Positions 15,814 to 21,288 of a stretch of DNA of 22,190 bases are shown here, in pieces. Source of the stretch: a virus; the IMG/VR virus record IMGVR_UViG_3300031598_000032, positions 1 through 22,190 of that record. One strand, 5' to 3'. The translations under genes were made by a program, and so were the position numbers. Position 1 is the stretch's first letter; every line of letters begins with the position of its first letter. The notes beneath the pieces were generated by a model. That model did no database searches, was not told the origin of the DNA, and saw only the letters and a program-made list of their open reading frames with translations.

Positions 15814-16172
15814 CGTTTGTTCTGTTCTTTTCTTTCTCGTTTTCTTTTCCGGCGTTCTTCGAGCCGCTTCTTCTCTTCCTTTTTAGTCAGATGTTTCTTG
15901 TGGTGTGGCACACGACTAAAGTTTTCCGCGCCTTTTCGGCCTTCAGAATTTCGTTGCCGTGCGTCAGTCGCTTCAGTAGACCGCCTCTCACTTTCGTTTT
16001 CCGCTGCAATAAAACCCTCGTCGGTGTCGGGGAAGCTTTTAGGCTTCACCCTTTTCCGATTCTTTTTTGATCTCGTGGCGTTAAGCGCACCGCCGGTAGT
16101 CTTAAAGCCTGCGGTGTTGACAACGTAGATCCTACCATCTTCCGAGATTGTACTACTTTCTTGGTGACTCAA
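15810..16172 (-). CDS. Basic hypothetical protein with TTG start (120 aa)
   Basis: The protein lies between scaffold and capsid genes. It has no internal Met or usable GTG, so the start must be the TTG at 16172, directly after the scaffold stop (TAATTG). GGGAG about ten bases upstream supports it. Residues 1-34 (with ISEDGRIYVVNTAGF) look like a small folded segment. The remainder is highly charged and increasingly basic, ending in a Lys/Arg/Glu-rich helical tail (KKEEKKRLEERRKRK). I do not recognise a family. A nucleic-acid-binding or capsid-interior role is possible from charge and position only. Its TGA stop lies within the -35 box of the capsid promoter, so gene end and promoter are interlocked. 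Confidence 0.68.
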   Translation of the reverse strand: MSHQESSTISEDGRIYVVNTAGFKTTGGALNATRSKKNRKRVKPKSFPDTDEGFIAAENESERRSTEATDARQRNSEGRKGAENFSRVPHHKKHLTKKEEKKRLEERRKRKRERKEQNKR

Positions 16173-17075
16173 TTAAAACTGTCTCCCATCTTGTCCGACA
16201 ACAGGCACATTTCCATCCATACGTTCTAGGACTTCACGTTCCTGTGCCGCTAGTTTATTTGCGCCCGCAGTGTCTTGTTTAGCGAGAGCTGCTCGTGTTT
16301 GTTCTCGTAAGCTGTTAGCTTTTGCCATCAGCGTCTCGCGTTCGCTACCTGTGACTACACTACCGAGACTACCCTCTCCCATTTGGCGGCCCAACGTTGC
16401 AAACATCTTTGCCATGATAGGATTGTCGAGAATGTATGCACCTGATTTATCTTCAATATATCTTGCATCCTGATAGTCATCTCCAAGTAGCTGCTCACTT
16501 GCTCGAGCTGCGTAGATGAGATTCTTATCATAGTCGTCTTTCCACTCTGCCCGCAAAGCATCCGTCGAATCTTTAGCGTACTTAGCATCAGCTTCTGCTG
16601 AGGCGCTTTGCATCTTTGTAAGTTCTTCCCTAAAGGCAGATACCAAAACATCAGCAGTCTCTTTAGGAACGTTATTATTTAGAAACAAATTCGACCAAGT
16701 GTCCTCTGAATCCATCATAGCATCGGTTCTGTCGTAACCCTCTGGTAACGGAAACTCATAGCCATCAACATCATTAGGGACACCTAAAGCTTCCCGATAA
16801 GCATCTACTTCTTTGTCAGTGGAATCCTCTGATAGTCTGGATACAGATTTACCTTCCTTCTTGCGGTAGTCGAGATTAGCTTTGACTAGCGCTTCAGGAG
16901 TTGTAAAGCGTTCTGCGTGTTTACGAAGATCTGCATCCTGAATAGATTCCCGCCAGTCTGTATCGACAGCGCCCTCATCAGTAGTATCCTCTAATTCAGT
17001 TTCATCTGAGGTATCCTCAGTTGATTCTTCCCCTACATCTTCAGTTGTTTCTTCTGCTACTTCTGATTCAGCCAT
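16173..17075 (-). CDS. Capsid scaffolding protein
   Basis: A 300-residue scaffolding protein of podovirus type. Residues 1-45 are almost entirely Glu, Asp, Thr and Ser. The segment at about residues 46-75 (LRKHAERFTTPEALVKANLDYRK, with TPEALVKA) and the following VPNDVDGYEFPLPEGY are hallmarks of phage scaffolds. The C-terminal half is a Gln/Lys/Ala/Glu-rich helical region (ANSLREQTRAALAKQDTAGA), where coat binding would be expected. It chaperones procapsid assembly and leaves before DNA packaging (family knowledge). GAGG lies about seven bases before the ATG. It is two genes downstream of no head-assembly protease, so scaffold release rather than cleavage is likely. It abuts the next gene exactly. 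Confidence 0.9.
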   Translation of the reverse strand: MAESEVAEETTEDVGEESTEDTSDETELEDTTDEGAVDTDWRESIQDADLRKHAERFTTPEALVKANLDYRKKEGKSVSRLSEDSTDKEVDAYREALGVPNDVDGYEFPLPEGYDRTDAMMDSEDTWSNLFLNNNVPKETADVLVSAFREELTKMQSASAEADAKYAKDSTDALRAEWKDDYDKNLIYAARASEQLLGDDYQDARYIEDKSGAYILDNPIMAKMFATLGRQMGEGSLGSVVTGSERETLMAKANSLREQTRAALAKQDTAGANKLAAQEREVLERMDGNVPVVGQDGRQF

Positions 17076-17077
17076 AA

Positions 17078-17413
17078 TTATCCTCGCCTCGTAATTTGTT
17101 TATCAGGTGGGGGCGGAGGCGGCTCTACCGTAGTAGTCTTATGAATAGCCAGAGCAAGTTTCCGCTCCCCAGTTGAAATTAATGTAGCATTCGTATCTAC
17201 ACCGTACTTATTAAACTTCGTAGTATCATTCAGGATGTACCCCATGCCGAGGATCTCTCGGAACACTTTCTCACCCATCGGCGTAGAAGTGAATAATATC
17301 TTAAAATCCTGATGTCTCTCCTCTACAGATGTGTACTGAGAAGATCTCTCAAACATATCAAGATCATTTATTTCAACCTTCTGTTCCGCCTTGGTTTTCC
17401 TGTTGGTTGGCAT
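17078..17413 (-). CDS. Bbp19-like phage protein
   Basis: A 111-residue protein located between the portal region and the scaffold, where BPP-1 carries Bbp19. The core, HQDFKILFTSTPMGEKVFREILGMGYI followed by GVDTNATLISTGERKLALAIHKT (about residues 33-91), shows the family pattern: a Phe-rich helix, a Gly before a hydrophobic helix, then an (E/G)xRxLxLxI helix. The N-terminus is Lys-rich. The C-terminus carries six prolines before DKQITRRG. The function of the family is not established; it is consistently encoded with head genes. AAGGA lies ten bases upstream of the ATG, and the gene ends just before the scaffold ribosome-binding site. Confidence 0.8.
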   Translation of the reverse strand: MPTNRKTKAEQKVEINDLDMFERSSQYTSVEERHQDFKILFTSTPMGEKVFREILGMGYILNDTTKFNKYGVDTNATLISTGERKLALAIHKTTTVEPPPPPPDKQITRRG

Positions 17414-17416
17414 TTG

Positions 17417-17623
17417 TCAAAAATCCTTAAATATATCGTCTGCTCTCTTTTTTATACTTTCCCTGCTCGGGGGCTTTTTCTTCTTATTTTCTTTAGCCCT
17501 CTTTCGTCTACGCTCCTCCGCCGCGTCCGATCTTTCCAACGGTGTGGATTTGGTGTCGCCTTTTCTCCGGGCGCTACCGGGTAGTGGTGGACGCTTTCTC
17601 CTCGTCATTTTATCTTTATCCAT
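17417..17623 (-). CDS. Very basic small protein (68 aa)
   Basis: A 68-residue protein in which 26 residues are Lys or Arg. A central AAEERRRKRAKENKKKK helix is followed by PPSRESIKKRADDIFKDF. No family is recognised. The likely ATG at 17623 has only a weak GGGG upstream, and an internal ATG (residue 6) is a possible alternative. It lies three bases from the preceding gene and from the next one, so it is clearly part of the portal-scaffold operon. The strong charge suggests nucleic-acid or portal contact, but this is inference. Lys/Arg runs can also appear by chance in spurious frames; tight coupling on both sides supports reality. Confidence 0.6.
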   Translation of the reverse strand: MDKDKMTRRKRPPLPGSARRKGDTKSTPLERSDAAEERRRKRAKENKKKKPPSRESIKKRADDIFKDF

Positions 17624-17626
17624 TGG

Positions 17627-17851
17627 CTATTTTTTACCCCTATCTCGTTTGCGTTTTTCAAAAGCCGCTTTTCTATCTTTTAGTTCCTTCTTCTTAGATA
17701 CCGAGCGTATCTTCGTCTTAGCTTTCGGGTTTTCTACTTGGTGTTTACCATGGAACTCCTTCTCAATCTCCTTTGGTGTCAGAGGCTTTGAGTCCTTGGT
17801 GAGCTTCTTTTCGCGTTTCCGTTTAGACCCGTAACCTACTCCTTCTGGCAT
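17627..17851 (-). CDS. Very basic small protein (74 aa)
   Basis: A 74-residue protein, 28 residues of which are Lys or Arg. It starts MPEGVGYGSKRKREKK, contains PLTPKEIEKEFHGKH in the middle and ends RKAAFEKRKRDRGKK. GGGAG lies eight bases before the ATG. It is unlike any family I can name; the central TPKEIEKEF could be a short helix, with the ends disordered. It forms a run of small charged proteins with its two neighbours, between the portal and Bbp19-like genes. A role in DNA contact or head assembly is possible but not shown by sequence. Confidence 0.65.
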   Translation of the reverse strand: MPEGVGYGSKRKREKKLTKDSKPLTPKEIEKEFHGKHQVENPKAKTKIRSVSKKKELKDRKAAFEKRKRDRGKK

Positions 17852-17874
17852 ATCAATACTCCCTTTAGTTAACG

Positions 17875-18060
17875 TTACTCTGAATTAATTTTATCCCAAG
17901 CATCTTTACCCTTGTGTCGTTTACCACTGTGAAACACGTTCTTCATCTGCCACGACATGGCAGTATGATTTGGGCATACGCATTGAAACCTAAATTTCGC
18001 ATCGCATCTGCTACAATATCTTGATCTAGTTGGTGTTTCCGTAATACTTTCCTTTTCCAT
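17875..18060 (-). CDS. Zinc-ribbon-like small protein (61 aa)
   Basis: A 61-residue protein with cysteines and histidine in the order C16-x2-C19-x7-C27-x-C29-x2-H32 (YCSRCDAKFRFQCVCPNH). This fits a small zinc-binding fold. Two more His residues lie at 44 and 49. The N-terminal 15 residues are polar; the C-terminus is Lys-rich. A strong ribosome-binding site (AGGAG) lies five bases before the ATG, ten bases after the portal stop. Zinc binding is inferred from spacing; the partner (DNA, RNA or protein) cannot be told. It is not a family I recognise beyond the general treble-clef or ribbon look. Confidence 0.75.
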   Translation of the reverse strand: MEKESITETPTRSRYCSRCDAKFRFQCVCPNHTAMSWQMKNVFHSGKRHKGKDAWDKINSE

Positions 18061-18070
18061 TAATCTCCTG

Positions 18071-19771
18071 TTAAGCGGGGACTCCCTGTTGTGGTGCGTT
18101 AGGATCTACGGGTGCGTCAGGGTCTTGTATCAGTCCCGCATCCTTGGCGGCTTTAGCGCCTTTTCCAATGATACCGGCCTGCATATCAGCGGCTTGAAGT
18201 TTCTGCATCTCAGCCATCTTAGCATTCTCCGCTTCAACTTTAGCTTGTACTTCTTCTCTAGTGTTCATTATATCATGTGGCAACGAAGCTGCATCAGCCT
18301 TGAAACGTGCAAGAGCATCAACGTTTACCAGATGTTTTGCTTCTGGAGCTATCTGTGCCATCTGCATAACTTGCATAGCCCAATCGGTAGCTGCGGCAGA
18401 TTGGACTTGTTTCTTAATCTTATCTACAGGCAAATCAAACTCAAACTTAATATTCTGTCCCGAAAGTACCTCTGGGATCTCACCAAAAGCTTCTTCCCGC
18501 ATCAACAATCTAAAAGACCTATCTACCAGAGGTTCGTTATAGTCAGTCTGAAACCTACCAAATACAGGCCCAACTTCACGAATGAACTCATCTTTACGCT
18601 GGATGATCTCCGTAGCAGTCATCTGTGGCCCACCCTGCGGCAAGTTTAGGATGTTTTTGAAGAACGCAGCAGCTACTTGGTTTCTAATATCTGTCTGCAT
18701 ATCTCTAGTCACCGGCAAGTTGTTGCCAGATATCATAGGGAAGAATGGATTACCACCTACCGATGCCGCAGTCTCCACGTCGTAGTAACTAATCCCACCG
18801 GGATAAGTCATAACTTCTTGGAAAGCCCCGTCGTTCGGCGCCATGATTGGTGGATCAGCAAGTCGCTGACCTGCCACCAGAATAGTCTCACCCATAGACT
18901 GCAGGGTATTACTATCAGGTAACGCAATCATACCCGGCGATCTGCCGTACTCTTCCCCGGTGGATGTATCCCACCGTGGAATTACAAAAGGGAATTCGTG
19001 GAAACCGCCCTCCGCAATAATATGTTTGGTTTGAGTTTCCATCCAAAGCTCTTCGATTGGAAAGTCTTTAGCAAATATAGGGTTTTCAATAGTTTTGTTC
19101 TTCCTATCTCCAACCCAATACATTAGATCTATCTTATCGTCAGTTTGGTTGTTCTGGATCTTCTCCTGAACAGTTTTTGACAAATTCTCTTTGCCAAACT
19201 TCAGCTCGGCTTGCCAGATGAACATCTTCTTCGTTCTATACATTCCATAAGGATTACCCTCGTCATCAAACATGGGATAACCATCTTTAAGATGTACAGA
19301 CTGATAAAGTAAATTCTCCTGAGACTTTGCCAGACCTACAAACAGAATACCAGTACCCATTACCACGAGGTCAAGGTCGACTTCCCCTGTTGCTTGTCTA
19401 AACCGCGCAAGGGGATTTCGTATATGACTATCGAGAATCTCGGTAGCCCGACCCATCCACTCTTGAACTTCTCCCTGTTGATTTAAAGTGTCATCTTGGG
19501 CTTTTACTTCCGCTAATGTCTGCCCTTCTGGACGGATCATAGCTCCAACAGTGTTTGCCAGACTACGAGCGGCTTGCATAGGAGTACCATCAAAGATGTT
19601 CTCCATGCGATAATCGCCGTCTACAACAGTCTGGGTAAAACCTTGTCGAGTAGGTAAAAGTACCCTAGACAGGTCGCTCCAATGCTCTTCAAACTGAGAC
19701 CGACGATTACTGGCGGCGGCCTGCTTTTTTATATGATGATTAACTCTCTCTTGGGGAGTTTTAAGTTCCAT
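18071..19771 (-). CDS. Portal protein (podovirus head-to-tail connector)
   Basis: A 566-residue portal of the T7-type head-tail connector family (T7 gp8 has 536). Characteristic segments: RRSQFEEHWSDLSRVLLPTR (about 23-42), then FDGTPMQAARSLANTVGAMIRPEG (about 59-82), GTGILFVGLAKS, the LKDGYPMFDDEGN wing, FPFVIPRWDTSTGEEYGRSPG in the middle, LPQGGPQMTATEIIQRKDEF and DRSFRLLMREEAFGEIPE in the C-terminal half. The C-terminal 60 residues are Ala/Lys/Met-rich helix and a Pro/Asp/Gln tail, likely the barrel or a flexible end. It forms the dodecameric ring at the packaging vertex, receiving terminase and later the tail adaptor (family knowledge). The gene follows two Pro-rich small genes, with a weak TAGG as ribosome-binding site. 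Confidence 0.95.
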   Translation of the reverse strand: MELKTPQERVNHHIKKQAAASNRRSQFEEHWSDLSRVLLPTRQGFTQTVVDGDYRMENIFDGTPMQAARSLANTVGAMIRPEGQTLAEVKAQDDTLNQQGEVQEWMGRATEILDSHIRNPLARFRQATGEVDLDLVVMGTGILFVGLAKSQENLLYQSVHLKDGYPMFDDEGNPYGMYRTKKMFIWQAELKFGKENLSKTVQEKIQNNQTDDKIDLMYWVGDRKNKTIENPIFAKDFPIEELWMETQTKHIIAEGGFHEFPFVIPRWDTSTGEEYGRSPGMIALPDSNTLQSMGETILVAGQRLADPPIMAPNDGAFQEVMTYPGGISYYDVETAASVGGNPFFPMISGNNLPVTRDMQTDIRNQVAAAFFKNILNLPQGGPQMTATEIIQRKDEFIREVGPVFGRFQTDYNEPLVDRSFRLLMREEAFGEIPEVLSGQNIKFEFDLPVDKIKKQVQSAAATDWAMQVMQMAQIAPEAKHLVNVDALARFKADAASLPHDIMNTREEVQAKVEAENAKMAEMQKLQAADMQAGIIGKGAKAAKDAGLIQDPDAPVDPNAPQQGVPA

Positions 19772-19774
19772 GTG

Positions 19775-20017
19775 TTAACCTAGTTTCTTAGTGGTTATAT
19801 TTCCGCCCGTCTCGCTTGATGTTCCTAAACCACCGGACGAAGATCCTGATAACTGAGATCCAGCACGGCCTCTGCGACGAGCCAACACCTCTTTATTCGA
19901 CTGCTTCGTTTCCACAGGAGGTGGAGGCGGAGGAGGCGGTGGAGGCGGTGGCGGGGGCGGAGGAGGGGGTCTGGGAGGTGGTGACCCACCGCCCGGTATT
20001 ATACAAAGGTTTTTCAT
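19775..20017 (-). CDS. Poly-proline small protein with RRGRAGS motif (80 aa)
   Basis: An 80-residue protein: MKNLCIIPGGGSPPPR, then 18 consecutive prolines (codons at 19916-19969), a short Lys/Glu region and RRRGRAGSQLSGSSSGGLG, ending TTKKLG. All four proline codons are mixed within the run, so this is not recent triplet slippage. Pro-rich small proteins with an (R)RGRxS-type motif, encoded close to the portal, are familiar from other phages, but I do not know a tested function. The run would need elongation factor P for efficient translation. It shares RRGRAGS and the final LG with the next gene upstream, so the two are paralogues. TAGGA lies seven bases before the ATG. Confidence 0.72.
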   Translation of the reverse strand: MKNLCIIPGGGSPPPRPPPPPPPPPPPPPPPPPPVETKQSNKEVLARRRGRAGSQLSGSSSGGLGTSSETGGNITTKKLG

Positions 20018-20019
20018 AA

Positions 20020-20253
20020 TTATCCTAAGTTCCCTTCTTCACCAGTTGCAGATTCGTTTAGAATACTACCACCAGTGGACTTGTTTTGAGTTAGTATAGA
20101 ACCCGCACGACCTCTGCGTTTCGCCACACTGTTTTTTAAATCTAATTTAGCCTGTTCAACAGCCGGATCAGCCCGAGCAACTGGAGGAGGCAATGGAGGC
20201 GGAAGTGGGGGCGGAGCACCGGGGCCACCGCCGAAGCCGGGAAATATATTCAT
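20020..20253 (-). CDS. Pro-rich small protein with RRGRAGS motif (77 aa)
   Basis: A 77-residue paralogue of the adjacent poly-proline protein. It starts MNIFPGFGGGPGAPPPLPPPLPPP, has a short helical DPAVEQAKLDLKNSVAK region, then RRGRAGSILTQNKSTGG and a GNLG end. The RRGRAGSILT segment is the best match to the RGRxSTILT motif I know from small phage proteins near portal genes. Its first eight residues are identical to those of the 122-residue protein at 20716-21084. The ATG overlaps the upstream stop (ATGA at 20250-20253), so translation is coupled. Function unknown; a flexible, Pro-rich linker joining two short conserved ends suggests an adaptor or scaffold-like contact. Confidence 0.75.
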   Translation of the reverse strand: MNIFPGFGGGPGAPPPLPPPLPPPVARADPAVEQAKLDLKNSVAKRRGRAGSILTQNKSTGGSILNESATGEEGNLG

Positions 20254-20618
20254 TTTATAAGTCTCTTGTAAAGTTGATAAGGTGTTACTGAAAAGTATTT
20301 AACGCCCAAAAGAGCTTTGACCAAACCGACACAATTAGCTACTGTTATTGTACCACAGAACAGATTAATGCCAAACTTGATACATTTAGCCTGTTCTGTC
20401 TCAACAGTAGTAAACCCTAAATCTCGGTAGTAGCTGTTGAGATCAAAATCCGATGCAGCCATAACACGAACAAGCGGAATTCCTATCCGGTAGTCAAACT
20501 CTACCCACCCGTTATCGGTTTGCAAATTAATAAAGCAATGTTTAAACCCATCCTTAAGCATCCATCCTAATGGATGACCTTTACCTTCTACGTTGCAAAA
20601 CACGACAATAGCTTTCAT
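20250..20618 (-). CDS. Putative circularly permuted NlpC/P60-like protein (122 aa)
   Basis: A 122-residue protein with a His near the N-terminus (FKHCFINL, H27) followed by a W-VEFD strand (residues 38-42). A Cys lies near the C-terminus in ANCVGLVKALLGV (C96), then VTPYQLYKRLIK. The His-before-Cys order, with the Cys at the start of a helix, is that of circularly permuted papain-fold (NlpC/P60 or YiiX-like) proteins. I have seen similar TPYQLY-ending small proteins near phage terminase genes, but cannot assign a named family. Length is short for a complete enzyme, and catalytic competence is uncertain. It begins in an ATGA overlap with the 34-residue gene and ends in an ATGA overlap with the Pro-rich gene. 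Confidence 0.68.
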   Translation of the reverse strand: MKAIVVFCNVEGKGHPLGWMLKDGFKHCFINLQTDNGWVEFDYRIGIPLVRVMAASDFDLNSYYRDLGFTTVETEQAKCIKFGINLFCGTITVANCVGLVKALLGVKYFSVTPYQLYKRLIK

Positions 20619-20719
20619 TTAGCTCCCGGTCTTGTTATACGCCCGCCTTGGGACTGAGTATTAGGTTTTATAGCTACATCTCTTTTGCCATCGTCGCCCT
20701 TCTTCTTTTTCTTGCTCAT
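20615..20719 (-). CDS. Very small Lys-rich protein (34 aa)
   Basis: A 34-residue frame starting MSKKKKKGDDGKRD and ending GGRITRPGAK. Support comes from context: TTAGGAGAGG ends four bases before the ATG. The ATG overlaps the upstream stop (ATGA at 20716-20719) and its stop overlaps the next ATG (ATGA at 20615-20618). Such double coupling is unlikely by chance. The C-terminal GGRITRPG is loosely like the DKQITRRG end of the Bbp19-like protein. No family recognised; too short for a folded domain, so probably a peptide that binds a larger protein or nucleic acid. Confidence 0.72.
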   Translation of the reverse strand: MSKKKKKGDDGKRDVAIKPNTQSQGGRITRPGAK

Positions 20720-21084
20720 CGTCCTCTCCTAACTCTGCGATTATTCCTACGTCTATTAACCGTATTACTAGAACTGCTGTTGGGTTTTGAAGCCGATGAT
20801 GTAGTCGCCGGAGAAGCTCCAGCAGGCGGCGTGATATTAGCGGCCTCTGGTCTTACTATCTGTTTGAAGGTTTTATTATTGTTCTGGACTTCGTTAGCTG
20901 TATTCTGGCGCCGTGTTAAGTCTCTAGCATCTCGACGTTCGGTTCTTGCGGCCTGATTAGCTGTTCTTTGGGTCTGACGAGTAGCGAACTGTTCGTTTCT
21001 CAGATTCAAAGCTTTGGTATTTGCAACAGTCTCGGGGTTACTTCCAAAAGCTTTGGGGTCGCCAAAGCCGGGGAATATGTTCAT
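20716..21084 (-). CDS. Arg/Gln/Asn-rich protein with MNIFPGFG start (122 aa)
   Basis: A 122-residue protein starting MNIFPGFGDPKAFGSNPETV. A helical Gln/Arg/Ala-rich stretch (residues about 25-75, with ARTERRDARDLTRRQNTANE) follows, then a Pro/Ala/Ser linker and a very basic end, NRRRNNRRVRRGR. Its first eight residues equal those of the 77-residue Pro-rich protein, and the 24 bases encoding them differ only at three silent positions. The remaining sequence is unrelated, so the N-terminus looks like a transferable tag. It starts two bases after the 57-residue gene's stop, using GGAGAGG encoded in that gene's last codons. Role unknown. Confidence 0.7.
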   Translation of the reverse strand: MNIFPGFGDPKAFGSNPETVANTKALNLRNEQFATRQTQRTANQAARTERRDARDLTRRQNTANEVQNNNKTFKQIVRPEAANITPPAGASPATTSSASKPNSSSSNTVNRRRNNRRVRRGR

Positions 21085-21085
21085 G

Positions 21086-21259
21086 TTATCCTCTCCACTT
21101 GTGGGGGTTATATTTACTCTTCTGCGTATTTGGTTTATGTACCTTCTTTGCTAGAACGTGCTTCGACTGTTCTCGTTCCCTTTGCTCGAAGTAAGCCTGC
21201 AACGTTGAGATAGTCCATCCGTTCTTTATCTCTTCAGGCGTTAGTATAAGATCTGACAC
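21086..21259 (-). CDS. Small GTG-start protein following terminase (57 aa)
   Basis: This frame has no ATG. It starts with GTG at 21259, which overlaps the terminase stop by one base (TAGTG), with GGAG six bases upstream. It encodes VSDLILTPEEIKNGWTIST (N-terminal residue read as Met), a charged helix (residues about 21-40) and a C-terminal KPNTQKSKYNPHKWRG. The C-terminal ten residues mirror the terminase end, SRYNPHKNWRR, and the DNA is also nearly duplicated. LTPEEI...W is a plausible small helical N-terminal motif, but no family is recognised. Tight coupling to terminase suggests a packaging-related role. Confidence 0.72.
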   Translation of the reverse strand: MSDLILTPEEIKNGWTISTLQAYFEQREREQSKHVLAKKVHKPNTQKSKYNPHKWRG

Positions 21260-21288
21260 TATCGTCTCCAGTTCTTATGGGGGTTATA
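21086..21288 (-). repeat. Imperfect direct repeat ending terminase and the 57-aa gene
   Basis: The 30 bases at 21259-21288 (end of terminase) and the 27 bases at 21086-21112 (end of the 57-residue gene) align with 24 identities in 27 positions plus one 3-base gap. Both copies end exactly at the stop codon. Each contains TGGAGA, the ribosome-binding site of the following gene. Both encode YNPHK-(N)-WR. Confidence 0.85.
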
